Of a stretch of 64,000 nucleotides of DNA, positions 21,149-31,655 are shown in pieces. Source of the DNA: Euborellia annulipes (lineage: Eukaryota; Arthropoda; Insecta; Dermaptera; Anisolabididae). The notes beneath the pieces were generated by a model that saw nothing but the letters and a program-made list of their open reading frames with translations, ran no database searches and had not been told where the DNA came from. Position 1 is the first letter of the stretch, and the number at the start of each line of letters is the position of its first letter. The stretch covers positions 1-64,000 of the forward strand of contig JAKCPI010001998.1 in NCBI GenBank assembly GCA_023213315.1, given 5' to 3'. Made by a program: the position numbers and the translations under genes.

Positions 21149-21935
21149 CGCAGGCACACAACTTTCTCTTACAACTAAGGCCATATAAGACTTTTACGAT
21201 AACCGTTATTATGAAAATATATATATTGGGAGTCCAGGCATTCTTATTTAAGTCATTTTGTATCCAAAATTATCGGACCGCCTGGGATCCGAACCCTATG
21301 CCCTTGGAAACTGTATACAAGGCTATCGCCACCAACTACCTTAAGCCCGAGGGTTAGCCTATATTTGAATTCAAGATGAAAAATCTGGTGTGACTGTCGC
21401 ACAGCACACAACTTTCTCCTGCCTTCGGTAATCAAAAGTTGTGTTCTGTGCTTGTCACACCAGATTTTTCGTGTTGACATATATTTAGTTTCCGCCGATA
21501 CATTAGAATTCAAGATGTAAAATTTATAATTATGGGAAAATATTTATATTTTGTTACCATAGCAACTATTTCTCCTATCTTCCCTATGGAGTACAAGAGT
21601 AAAGTGGTCTTCAAAAGATGTAAAGGGCAAAATGAGAATATACATTTTAAAGAGAATCTAAAAAATAATTGATTTTTGAATTTAAAAAAAAATCGTTGAA
21701 ACGAATTTAGAGAAAATCGAAAAAAAAAAAAAACTGAAAAACTACTTCAATAAAGTGCTAGTACTTTTTGGCCTATTTTGATTAAAAGTTATTTTCACGC
21801 CCTATGAGGGTGCCTAACTTAAATATAAAATTTCAACATCCTACCTTAATTCCTTCATGCTTTAAATTGAACCCAGACAGACAGACACACAGACAGACAG
21901 ACAGAGCATGTCGCGAAAATTTTCAAATCTCGGGG
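21149..21935 (-). repeat. XH/SINE-1 composite, tandem unit 2
   Basis: Second copy, sharing the CGCAGGCACACAAC start. SINE-1 fragment at 21171-21362, XH hairpin 21378-21468, one-mismatch X-box at 21553-21566. It continues past the duplicated part into AATTGAACCCAGACAGAC and the CAGA microsatellite, then breaks near 21920. Confidence 0.85.
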
Positions 21936-22656
21936 GGGGTGTGTAATTACCCCCTTTACCCCTCTGGCCACCCCTGCATTATAGCTTGGCCATGAGTTCT
22001 GCTATAAAATTAGTGAATGTCGCTAGTAATTTGAACAGTCCAAAGTTAGAAGCTGTTTCTTAAGCAGAGCTTTAAGAATTAATAATTGATTTAAATCCAT
22101 CGGTATAGATGACACTTTCGAAAGTGGATTCTCCGTGGATATCTTTAAATATTTAATTTGACGTTTTCTTCAGATCAAATTGTTTATTTTTAAACTTGTC
22201 CATAAATTTAGTTCTTGATTTCTTGCTAAAAATTCTCTCGATAGCACATTTGCTGGGATGTATTTTAGGGCTTTTATGAAAAAAAAATTCCAATCATTTA
22301 ATTTTAGAGTACAAGATAAAAGAACATTAGCCTTAAAAAAAAAAGTGCAAATATTAACTAAAAATACATTCAGTTAGTATGAGATTATGTAAAGATACGG
22401 TGTATGTTATTCTGTTTCGAGGAGTGTTTTGGTTAAAATCTAGAATTAGAATGTATTTTATTCTCTAAGGCTTTTGCCTCTGAGAGAATAATAGAGTACA
22501 TCGAGGTACAAATGAATATTACACATCAAATACAATTAAATAAACCAAAATCAAAAAACAAATATTCAAGCGAGTTTGCAGAAGATTGAAAATTAAAACA
22601 AAACAGTAGAGACTCCCTCTATCATCCATATGAGCTATAAAATAATATATGCACAT
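21936..22656. other. AT-rich spacer, no gene seen
   Basis: No recognised repeat. The palindrome TTCTCTAAGGCTTTTGCCTC-AGAGAA near 22460-22485 is a local hairpin only. Confidence 0.6.
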
Positions 22657-23592
22657 TTTACTTTCTCTTACCTCTATATATGTTTAAATGTAGAGAGAGA
22701 AAGTATTGTATTCAATGTCGTGATTTTGATGGATATACACGTTTTGAGGTCCTCTGAGTCCAAAAAAGTGGTTTTCGCGACATGGTCTGTCTGTCTGTGT
22801 GTGAACAAAATATCTCAAGAACGAAAAGAGCTAGAAGGTTCACATTTTATATTTAAGTTAGGCACCCCCCAGGCACGTGACAGGAAGCTTTTAAACAAAA
22901 TCGACCCAAGAGTACTAGTACTTTACTGATGCACTTTTTCAGCTTTTTTCGATTTCCTCTAAATCAGCTCCAACGATTTTAATTAAAATTCAAAAACCAA
23001 TTATGTTTTAGATATTCTTTAAAATGTATATTCTCATTTTGCCATTGAAATCTTCTGAAGACCCCTTTACTCTTGTATTTCATAGGAAGGATAGGAGAAA
23101 TGGTTTTCTATGGTAACAAAATATAAATATTTTTCCAAGTTTATAAATTTTACATCAAGAATTCTCGGGGCTTGGTGTAGAGGTTAGCGTGCTAACCTCG
23201 TATACCAAAAGTCACGGGTTCGGACCCCAGGCAGTCGGATGATTTTATTTAAGCCACTTGGATACCAAATGGTTTAAATAAGATTGCCTGGATCCCATAT
23301 ATGTATATTAATCTCTATAACGGATATCGTAAAAGTCTTAAATGGCCTAAGTTGCCGAAAATACTGTGTGCATGTGAGTGTGAATGGGAAAAAAAAGTGT
23401 GACTGTTTAAAAAAAAATATATAAATATAGGCCCCCTATATATACTTATTGTCGGAAACTAAATATATGTGAACACGAAAAATCTGGCGTGACTAGCACA
23501 CAGAACACAACTTTAAATTACCGAAGGTAAGAGAAAGTCAATGAAAGAAAGTTGTGTGCTGTACGCCAGTCAAACCAGATTTTTTTTTTATT
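22657..23592 (+). mobile_element. XH family copy split by SINE-1
   Basis: Starts TTTACTTTCTCTTACC, breaks at about 23165, resumes near 23444 and ends CAGATTTTTTT at 23590. The X-box is damaged (TTTTCTATGGTAAC near 23105). The hairpin at 23489-23585 has an extra short duplication of GAAAGT. Confidence 0.85.
23166..23418 (+). mobile_element. SINE-1, full length
   Basis: Good tRNA-like head: A-box region TGGTGTAGAGGTTAGCG, B box GGTTCGGACCCC. Then GATGATTTTATTTAAGCC, the body, GCCGAAAATACTGTG, a GTGTGAATG tail and poly-A. It is inside the XH copy, hence younger. Confidence 0.88.
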
Positions 23593-23611
23593 TGAAAAAA
23601 ACTCTCGTACT

Positions 23612-23834
23612 TTTTTCCCATTCTCACAGTCTCACACAGTTCGGCAACTTAGGCCATATAAGACTTTGACGATAATCGTTATTTAAGAATATAAATATAT
23701 ATATTTGGGGTCCAGGCATTCTTATTTAAGCCATTTGGTATCCAAATGGGTTAAATATGGACTGCCTGAGATCCGAACCCGCGACCCTTGGTATACAAGT
23801 CAGGCGCGATACCAACTACACCAAGCCCGGGGTG
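23612..23834 (-). mobile_element. SINE-1
   Basis: Minus-strand copy with head GCCCCGGGCTTGGTGTAG (about 23834-23817) and a reversed B-box region GATCCGAACCCGCGACC near 23770. The tail side runs to CTCACACAG. The frame at 23705-23971 across it is fortuitous. Confidence 0.82.
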
Positions 23835-23845
23835 ATAATGGACAT

Positions 23846-24351
23846 TTAACGGTCGCGGTTCGAAATGTCTTAGGTCCATATATTCGAAATACGAATAGAT
23901 ATCTCCATCGATCACATCAATTTAAACAGATTTTGAAAAACGACTTTTGTGGCTATTTTTTGAAAATGTGATTTTTTTTTTTTTTTACAAAAATACATTT
24001 TAATTATGAAATTTAATCCCTCGTAAAAAACAAAAATATTAATCAAAAGTTTGCAATTTGCAAACGCAGTTTTGATCAAACGAACAAAAATGACAATTGA
24101 TATTCCATTTGTGTTTATGCAATCATCATAAATTTGATAAATATTACTAGAGAACATGTGTGTGTGTTTGTTGAAATAACAAATACTTGTCTGGCTATTT
24201 TAGTATTCACAATAAACAATTGAATTTTATTTTTATTGGATTTTTAAAAATTTTTTTTCTTTTTGAATTAAAGGTAAGATAAATTTTTCAATTCAAGGAT
24301 AAATTTTATAAATGATTTGACCATTTGTAAAAGTCATAAAAATAAAGTCTT
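23846..24351. other. AT-rich spacer, no gene seen
   Basis: Poly-T (23970-23986) and AT-rich sequence without recognised repeats. Confidence 0.6.
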
Positions 24352-24355
24352 TTAA

Positions 24356-25147
24356 GGTTGTTCGGATAGTACATCGTAAGTCATAATAGAATCTAAATTT
24401 TTTTTTAAATAAAATGAAAAATTTGAATGCCAAAATTCCTTATTATAATTTAGTCGTGACCTATCATAGTTTATAATTGGATTAAGTTAATAATTTAATT
24501 ACCAAAAATAATAAATGAATGACTTTCGACTTGAGCAGTTTTTCACGTAATATAGAACTGGCAACATTGCATTCATCAACTATCTATTTTAAATCTTAAA
24601 CGCCTTAAATTTTATTTTATTTAATATATTACAATGTTTAATGCAAATCAGTTTAAACACAATGGACGATTTGCGAGAAAAAATATTGTAAAATTGAAAA
24701 AAAAAATGTAACTGACATAGAGATAAGACACTTATGTTATGCGACGTTGCCAGGCTGGTCTGACTCTCGAGAATTCATTATTTTTAAATATTAGCGACTG
24801 TCATTTTGGAGAATTTTTTTGACTTTCTTGTTAAAATATCTTTAAAAGCGGTCGGCAGAAACTTTTGATTTTATTTTTAACATATTCCTCGGAAGTGAAT
24901 TAATAAAATGTAAGTTTTTTTGTTTTTGTATCAGATGCACAGATGCCTATTTAATTCAATATGTGTGCGTTTCGTCGTTATTCCCCATAGGCTACATGTT
25001 AAATTTCAATTTTTTAAAAATTAATTACACGATAACCCTGTGTCAGATCTGCTTCAAAATTTTATTTTATACGTATTTGATAGTGATTAATAACATATTA
25101 AAAAATTAGCTTTTAATCAGTTAAAGTGCTTTAATGTCCGAACAACC
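24356..25147 (+). mobile_element. TTAA-2 family copy 2, uninterrupted
   Basis: 792 bp between TTAA at 24352-24355 and 25148-25151, ends GGTTGTTCGGA and TCCGAACAACC. This is the reference copy for the family. No ORF above background, so it is non-autonomous. Confidence 0.88.
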
Positions 25148-25337
25148 TTAAATTGGGACATCTGGAATCTTTCTTGCCTATCAATTGAGCTTGTTAAAAA
25201 GTTATAAAACCGGATGTACGTTAGCGAATTATATTATACCTCTATAGATATATCAAAAAATTTTCAAGTGAATTTAATGGATTGGATTGTAAATAAAATA
25301 GCCACGTGATATTTATTAAAAAAAGAATTTACTCCTT

Positions 25338-26039
25338 AGTTATTAATCACTATCACATATGTATAAAATAATTTTTTGAAGCAGATCTGACGCAGGGTTA
25401 TCGTGTAATTAATTTTTAAAAAATTGAAATTTAACATGTAATCTATGGGGAGTGTCGACGAAACGCACACATATCGAATTATATAGCCACCTCTGCATTA
25501 GATACAAAAACAAAAAACTTACATTTTTATCAATTCACTCCCGAGGAATACGTTAAACATAAAATCAAAAGTTTCTGCAGAATTCTTTTAAAGATATTTT
25601 AACAAGTCAAAAAAAAAAATCAAAATGACAGTCACCAATATTTAAAAATGAGACTCAGACCTGCCTGGCAACGTCGCATAAAATAATTCTCTTTTCTAGC
25701 TGTCAGTTACATTTTTTTTTTCCATTTGACGATATTTTTTCTCGCAAATCGTCCATTGTGTTTAAACTGATTTGCATTAAACATTGTAAAATATTAAATA
25801 AAATAAAATTTAAGGCGTTTAAGATTTAAAATAGATAGTTGATGAATGCAATGTTGCCAGTTCTATATTACGTGAAATACTGCTCAAGTCAAAAGTCATT
25901 CATTTATTATTTTTGGTAATTAAATTATTAACTTAATACAATTATAAACTATGATAGGTCACGACTAAATTATAATAAGGAATTTTGGCATTCAAATTTT
26001 TAATTTTATTTAAAAAAAAATTTCGATTCTATTATAACT
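25338..26039 (-). mobile_element. TTAA-2 family copy 3, inverted
   Basis: Reverse orientation, lacking both termini (starts ATTAATCACTATCACAT, ends ATTCTATTATAAC). With copy 2 it forms a long inverted repeat with a spacer of about 190 bp. Confidence 0.88.
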
Positions 26040-26357
26040 TTAAGAAATATTATTGTTTTATTATTTATTGTTGCCCAATCACAGTTTGTCTATATTTCTA
26101 TTATTATAACAAATTGATAGCGTAAAACAAATCGAATTAATAGAGAATTATTATTTTAGATGACAAATCAATAAATTGCTAATCACAGAGATATTCAAAA
26201 TTGAATAAAATGACATCGCTTGACATATTCGATATTGTGTTTTGATAGCAAATAATTGGGTATTCCATCATTAGTGAATAAACACAGGGCGGTTGTACCA
26301 GGGCTTCGCTTTTAACAATCTACTTAGGAAAAAGATTTTCAATCTCATTAAAATTAA
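26040..26357. other. AT-rich spacer, no gene seen
   Basis: No ORF or known repeat. Confidence 0.6.
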
Positions 26358-26650
26358 TAAAAAATCTGGTGTGACTGGCGCACAGCACACAACTTTCTCT
26401 TACCTTCGGTAATCGAAAGTTGTGTTCTGTGCTTGTCACACCAAATTTTTTGTGTCGACATGTATTTAGTTTCCGACAGTACGGAACATTCGATTTTCAA
26501 GATGTAAAATTTATAAGCATGGGAGAATATTTATATTTTGTTACCATGGTAACCATTTCTCCTATCTTTTCTATGGAGTACGAGAGTAAAGTGGTCTTCA
26601 GAAGATTTCAGTGGCAAAATGAGAATATACATTTTAAAGAGCTGTGCGAC
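26358..26650 (-). mobile_element. XH family copy, truncated
   Basis: Terminal hairpin 26360-26452, X-box at 26540-26553, broken after TTTTAAAGAGC. A short remnant of another XH hairpin arm (TGTGCGACAGTCTCACTAGA) follows the break, so the junction is rearranged. Confidence 0.85.
26540..26553. promoter_or_regulatory. Perfectly palindromic X-box
   Basis: GTTACCATGGTAAC, identical on both strands. Only this copy and the one at 59100 have the fully symmetric form in this window. Confidence 0.5.
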
Positions 26651-26847
26651 AGTCTCACTAGATTTTTTTTTGTTGAGACTTGTAGGATTTTGTTTTGATT
26701 TTTTAAAATTATTCGAAATTGTATTTTTCTTCGTGGTGTTTCCGAGCAATCAGCGTGTGAAACGCCTCCCGGAGGCCGTCGATACTGTCTATTTTCAATT
26801 ATATGAATAAATTAATCACTTCTGTAGCCGAAAAGGGTTAAAAAAAA

Positions 26848-26970
26848 ATTAGGTGTTGGCTGTGTCTTCTACACAGCCGGTGGCTTTTTAACGTGACAAC
26901 GTCTTTTGCTTGACTTCAAAAAAATTTTTCTTTCTCTTACATATATTGAAATATAAAGAGAGAAAGTTTT
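26848..26970. repeat. Short hairpin repeat copy 2 plus XH end
   Basis: GGCTGTGTCTTCTACACAGCC and CTTTTTAACGTGACAACGTC, related to 8484-8540, followed at 26931-26968 by a solitary XH start hairpin (CTTTCTCTTACATA ... GAGAGAAAG). Confidence 0.6.
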
Positions 26971-27084
26971 GCTTTTTTTTTTACTAGTAGTTTGTTTTCA
27001 TAAATAAACATGTTCAAACATTTTCATTGAGACAATATATGACAGGTGTGGCTTTTTTTTATCCATTAAGGGCGACTTATGCTT

Positions 27085-27320
27085 AAAAAATGAGGTTTTT
27101 CGAGAAAAAAATTAATTTTTGAGTTAATTACACGGAATTTTTTTTATTTATTCTATTAGAGTTTTTCTTCCTGCACAAATCGACATCTCATTTAGTCTGA
27201 TCTGATTAGCCGTTCGGAATCTACAGGGGTTTAAAATTTCAAATAAGAATTTACCGCAGCACGGTAAAATAAAATGATAGGAAAAAAATAAATGGTGAAA
27301 TCTTTAGCTGAAAATTCACT
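27085..27320 (-). repeat. Repeat C, copy 2
   Basis: Reverse copy of the sequence at 15150-15398: TGAGGTTTTTCGAG, CTGATCTGATTAGCCGTTCG, and the hairpin ACCGCAGCACGGT. Confidence 0.75.
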
Positions 27321-27956
27321 GATTTTCTTAAAGAAATTAATCAAATTGACTTTCAAATCATCAACAGGTTTATGCATGCTGTGGTGCTAGAGATAGAGAA
27401 AAGGTCCAGAAGGGTTTATGGTCTCACAGGTACTTTATGAAAGTTTAGTGCAGAAATTTCATTTAGGGGCAGTTCATTACATCATCTCTCGATGATATAG
27501 TATAATTTTATCACAAAGCTAAGCTTAAAATTTTATAAAAACAAACAAAAAAAAAGAACAAGAGTTCTTTATCTTCAAATAATATCAAGCAGGATTATCC
27601 AAGGAATGAATAATAAAAATAAAAAAGAGGAAAATTAATGAAAAGAGAGACAGAGCGAGAGAGAGAGAGGAATTCATTCATTATACGCAGACTACATGCA
27701 ATATTTAAATAAGAATATTTTTTCCTCCATAGACACACTTTATGGGATAAAATAAAACGGAAACAATTTCCAAGATGTCAGGTGTTTTATATAGGCTATG
27801 ATGCGACATATTATTAAATAAGTGTTGAGAATAAAAAGCATAAAATGTGGCAATATCTCAAGCAAAGAAAGAAAGGGAAGGAAATCTTTACGTTTCAGAG
27901 ATCACAGAGAGAGATATTCTTACTTTATCTAATAATAAAAAACTAGTCTTAAATTT
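27321..27956. other. AT-rich spacer, no gene seen
   Basis: GA tract at 27642-27669. No recognised repeat. The frame at 27847-28113 runs into the XH copy and is not credible as a gene. Confidence 0.55.
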
Positions 27957-28273
27957 ATTACTTTCTCTTACCTCTATATATTTAAATATATATAGAGAGA
28001 AAGTATTGGATTCATGTCAAAAATTCGATGTCGAGATTTTGATGGATATACACGTTTTGAGGTCCCCTGAATCCAAAAAAGTGGACATGGTCTGTCGGTG
28101 TGTTCAATTTTAAGCATAAAGGAATTGAGCTAGGAGGATGACGTATTATATTCAAGTTAGGCACCTCCGGGAGGCGTGAAAATAAGGTTTTGATCAAAAT
28201 CGGTCAAAGAATACTAATACTTTACTGATGCACTTTTTCAGTTTTTTTCGATTTTCTCAAAATTCGCTCCAAC

Positions 28274-28968
28274 TTCTTCTTCTTTCCTCGCCTTAATCCC
28301 GCTTACAGTGCGGGTCGGCGGAATGGGATTTTTGCGACCGGAAGAAATAGAACAGGCCAGCCCGTTGTTCGGTCTGACGCCTGTTGAAAATATAGAAGGA
28401 ACTCTCTTAAAACGAATTAGTAGAATTTTTACTTATTCAAACAGTAGGTATAAAAATCTGGTGTGACTGGCGACAGCACACAACTTTCTCTACCTTCGGT
28501 AATCGAAAGTTGTGTACTGTGCTTGTCACACCAGATTTTTTGTGTCGACATGTATTTAGTTTCCGACAGTATGGTACATTCGATTTTCAAGATGTAAAAT
28601 TTATAAGTATGGCAAAATATTTATATTTTGTTACCATGGCAACCATTTCTCCTATCTTTTCTATGGAGTACAAGAGTAAAGTGGTCTTCAGAAGATTTCA
28701 ATCACAAAATGAGAATATACATTTTAAAGAGCAACTAAAAAATAGTTGATATATGAATTTTAAAAAAAATCGTTGGAGCAAATTTTGAGAAAATCGAAAA
28801 AAACTGAAAAAGTGCATCAGTAAAGTACTAGTACTTTTTGGTTTTTGCCTGTTGAAAATATAGAAGGAAGGGACAGACATGTAAAGAACAGAAGGACTGG
28901 CAGTTCGAGCTCGGGTAGCTCGTGGTCGCTATCTACGTACCCGCAAGATATGGGCCCCTGAGCATAAA
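28274..28968 (-). mobile_element. SINE/LINE-like insertion with GAA tail, itself interrupted
   Basis: A 13-bp target-site duplication (28261-28273, 28969-28981) flanks it. On the minus strand it ends in GGCGAGGAAAGAAGAAGAAG, a GAA-type tail. Its GC-rich halves (28274-28401, 28847-28968) are separated by another XH copy, and the 23-bp direct repeat GCCTGTTGAAAATATAGAAG... occurs at both junctions (28379-28401, 28847-28869). No RT part is visible. Confidence 0.65.
28450..28846 (-). mobile_element. XH family copy, third-level insertion
   Basis: Terminal hairpin 28453-28545, X-box GTTACCATGGCAAC at 28630-28643, to TAAAGTACTAGTACTTTTTGG. It is nested in the retroelement that is nested in another XH copy. 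Confidence 0.85.
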
Positions 28969-29400
28969 AATTCGCTCCAACGATTTTGATTAAAATTCAA
29001 AAATCAATTATTTTTTAGATGCTCTTTAAAATGTATAGTCTCATTTTGCCATTGAAAAATCTTCTGAAGACCACTTTACTCTTGTACTTCATAGGAAAGA
29101 TAGGAGAAATTTTCTATCTTGAATTCTAATATATCGGCGGAAACTAAATATATGTCGATACGAAAAAATCTGGTGTGACAAGCACAGTACTCAACTTTCT
29201 CTTAATTTTGATAATTGAAAGTTAAGTGCTTGCATACAGGATTTTTTGTATTGACATATACTGTAGTTTCCAACGTCCCAACCGTAAGAGCCTAACTCAT
29301 TTGTCCTGACAAATCAGGAAGTGTGTAGGGCCCTTTAATTTAACTTAATTTTTCAAAGGGCAAGGCAAAGCTCAATGCTTATCAACGGGCAAATTCGCCC

Positions 29401-29612
29401 GCGAGCTTGGAGTAAGGGTTATCGTGCTGGCCTTATATACCAAGAGTCGCGGGTTCGGATCCCATGCAGACTGATGATTTTATTTAAGCCATTTGGATAT
29501 CCAAATAGATATATTTATAAATAACGGGTATCGTAAAAAGTCTTAAATGTCCTAAGTTGAGCTGTGTGAATGTGTGAGAGTGGGAAAAAAGTGTGTTTAA
29601 AAAAAAAAAAAA
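29401..29612 (+). mobile_element. SINE-1
   Basis: Head GCTTGGAGTAAGGGTTATCG, B box GGTTCGGATCCC, body with an internal deletion, poly-A tail to 29612. Confidence 0.82.
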
Positions 29613-29831
29613 TGGATTTTCTGGAATTTTTCGAGATTCCCTTTTGATAATTTGCGGACATGAGTATTTTTCCTGGAGTCTTGGACCTTCTTTGATGGCA
29701 TTGCTTTAAGTACCTTGACTGCAATGTCATCGAAGAAGGCACTTCAGTTTGTCATCTATTGAAATTGTGCGTATTATCCCAATCACGATTTCAATTTTCG
29801 TTAGAAATACCCCCATCTGTATTTCTTTGAC

Positions 29832-29886
29832 GATTGATTATCCTGAGGAAGGACCCGACTGGCGTATGAAACGTCGACGATCAAAT
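29832..29886 (+). ncRNA. Hammerhead-like motif, solitary
   Basis: CTGAGGA (29843-29849), one extra A, a decayed stem II (GGACCC ... GGCGTAT), GAAACGTC (29868-29875). Flanks GATTGATTATC and GACGATCAAAT pair in about eight of eleven positions as stem I. AATAAAG and GGCTGCC follow within 45 nt, matching the skeleton of the foldback arms. No inverted partner is found nearby. Confidence 0.42.
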
Positions 29887-30010
29887 AAAGAAAAAATTGT
29901 TTTTTTGGCTGCCCTATCCTTATTAAGTTAAACATCCATAATCTTCATCATCAGAACAAATAACACTTTACTTAATATTTAATGACATGTTTCTGTTTTT
30001 TACTTTGCAA

Positions 30011-30060
30011 ATAAAAGAGAAAGTTGTGTGCTGTGCGGTCACTCACACCAGATTTTTTTA
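30011..30060. repeat. XH hairpin half, solitary
   Basis: AGAGAAAGTTGTGTGCTGTG followed by CACACCAGATTTTTTT, one arm of the XH terminal hairpin without a body. Confidence 0.7.
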
Positions 30061-30625
30061 ATATTTCAATTTATTTGAAAATCATAGAGAAATTTTATTT
30101 TATTTTATTTTTTTTTTTTGTTAATCCTTTTTGCTATTATAAGCTTAACAAAAAACAACAATATTGTAGCAAGCTTTTGTTTAATGTTTTATTCTATCCA
30201 ACTATACATGCATGTATTTTATTAATTTTAGAAAAAAAAAAAAAGATAATAAATAAATAAAATTCATAACAAACAAACATTATGATCTGAATGCCTAAAG
30301 GGGAAATCATTTTATAGGAGACTTTTACTTTATTTCTCTTTTTTTATTTATTCATGTAACAGACGAGCAAGTATTGAGATTTCAGCTGAATAAAAAAAAT
30401 ACTTTGAAGGATTGAAGGATGTTCTTGTAAGACTTTTTTCTATAGTGGAGGGATTTGATAAAGAGGTAGGGGATAAGCAGAAACAGCCTCCCTTAAGGCG
30501 GTTAAGGAGGCAAAGCAAATTCGCATGATTTTGTCGATAAGATGGCGTTAGGAGTCTTAAAAATTTAGCCAAAAACGAAACGAAAATATTACGAAAATTT
30601 CCCAAAAGATGGCAGGGTGATAGGG
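30061..30625. other. AT-rich spacer with diverged TTAA-3-like piece
   Basis: Mostly AT-rich, with a poly-T at 30109-30119. At 30480-30620, TAAGATGGCGTTAGGAGTCT and CCCAAAAGATGGCAGGGTGAT echo the left part of TTAA-3 in structure, but the match is weak. Confidence 0.45.
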
Positions 30626-30626
30626 C

Positions 30627-31153
30627 TATATATGGACTATGTTAAGCATTAGTGTGTCAAGCGCCAGCTACCGAGTTTTGAGAAAATTAACATTAAAATT
30701 TTTTGTTTTCAATAGATTATATATAATTTTTTTTGTCAATTGTGTAAGTAACATTAAATATAAATTTTTTTAGGCCCTCGGGGCATGGCGAAGAGGTTAG
30801 CGTGCTAACCTCATATACCAAACGTCGCGGGTTCGGACCCCAGGCAGTCCGATGATTTTATTTAAGCCAATTGGATACCAAATGGCTTAAATAAGAATGC
30901 CTGGACCCCTATATGTATATTTATATAATAACGGTTATCGTCTAAAGTCTTAAATGGCCTCAGTTGCCGAAAAGACTGTATGAATGTGTGTGTGAGTGTG
31001 AGTGTGTATGAGAAAAAAGTGTGAATGTTTAAAAAAAAATTTAGAACATATTTCATAAAAAAATACTATTAATTATAGCATTTGAAACAATATTCCGTGC
31101 TTAACTCATTTTCTAATTTTTTTTTGGCGCTTGACCCACTAATGCGTTACAGG
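30627..31153 (+). mobile_element. Element D copy 1, split by SINE-1
   Basis: Terminal repeats ATATGGACTATGTTAAGCAT ... and, at the right, GGCGCTTGACCCACTAATGC. The interior (GAAACAATATTCCGTGCTTA) matches 37135-37294 and 43030-43293. Interrupted at 30773-31040 by SINE-1. No ORF. Confidence 0.8.
30774..31039 (+). mobile_element. SINE-1, full length
   Basis: GCCCTCGGGGC head, A-box region TGGCGAAGAGGTTAGCG, B box GGTTCGGACCCC, complete body and tail, poly-A at 31031-31039. Short repeat TTTAG at both sides suggests a target duplication. Confidence 0.88.
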
Positions 31154-31225
31154 GACACTCAGTCTTTTCGGCAACTTTGACCATTTAAGACTTTAACGAT
31201 ACTCGTATTTGGTAATTAATTTATA
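31154..31225 (-). mobile_element. SINE-1 fragment
   Basis: Only the 3' body, complement of GCCGAAAAGACTG and CTTAAATGG, ending in TACTCGTATTTG. Confidence 0.65.
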
Positions 31226-31252
31226 TATATATATTAGGTTAGGTAGATATAT

Positions 31253-31352
31253 GTCCACACAAAAAATCTGGTGTGACAAGCATAGAACACAACTTCCGAT
31301 TACCGAAGGGTAAGAGAAAGTTGTGTGCTGTGCGACCAGTTACACCAGATTT
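31253..31352 (+). repeat. XH terminal hairpin, solitary
   Basis: Complete hairpin (outer arms AAAATCTGGTGTGAC and TACACCAGATTTT) with inner ACACAACTTCC/GAAAGTTGTGT arms, and about 10 bp of XH body before it. Confidence 0.8.
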
Positions 31353-31539
31353 TTTTTTAAGGCGAACGCCTGAGAAGCGCATTTTCTCTCGCTTTAATAG
31401 AATTTGTTTTTCATTTAATTACTACACATAAAAAAAGTTTCGTTCAAATCGGTGAGAGGAAGGCTGTGCACTCCTCTTGTAAGTAAAAAATATTTTTCTA
31501 TGTGATTTGACTATATTTTGGATAGTTAGTACTTTTTCC

Positions 31540-31655
31540 CCATTCACATAGTCTTTTCTGCAACTTGACGGTATCCGTTATTAATTAATATACATATTGG
31601 GGGTCCAGGCATTCTTATTTAAGCCATTTTGTATCCAATTGGCTTAAATAAAAGG
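31540..31655 (-). mobile_element. SINE-1 fragment
   Basis: Complement of the central SINE-1 body; GGGGTCCAGGCATTCTTATT and TTAAGCCATTTTGTATCC are diagnostic. The tRNA-like head is missing. Confidence 0.75.

Larger units (their letters stand above)
27957..29262 (+). mobile_element. XH family copy holding nested retroelement
   Basis: Start hairpin at 27958-28005, broken at 28273 and resumed at 28969 with the 13-bp duplication AATTCGCTCCAAC on both sides. The X-box region is deleted (near 29110) and the end hairpin (29166-29258) is degraded. Confidence 0.85.

Noticed and set aside
23705..23971. Real tRNA gene near SINE copies
   Set aside because: The A and B boxes belong to SINE-1 heads; there is no cloverleaf and each is followed by the SINE body.
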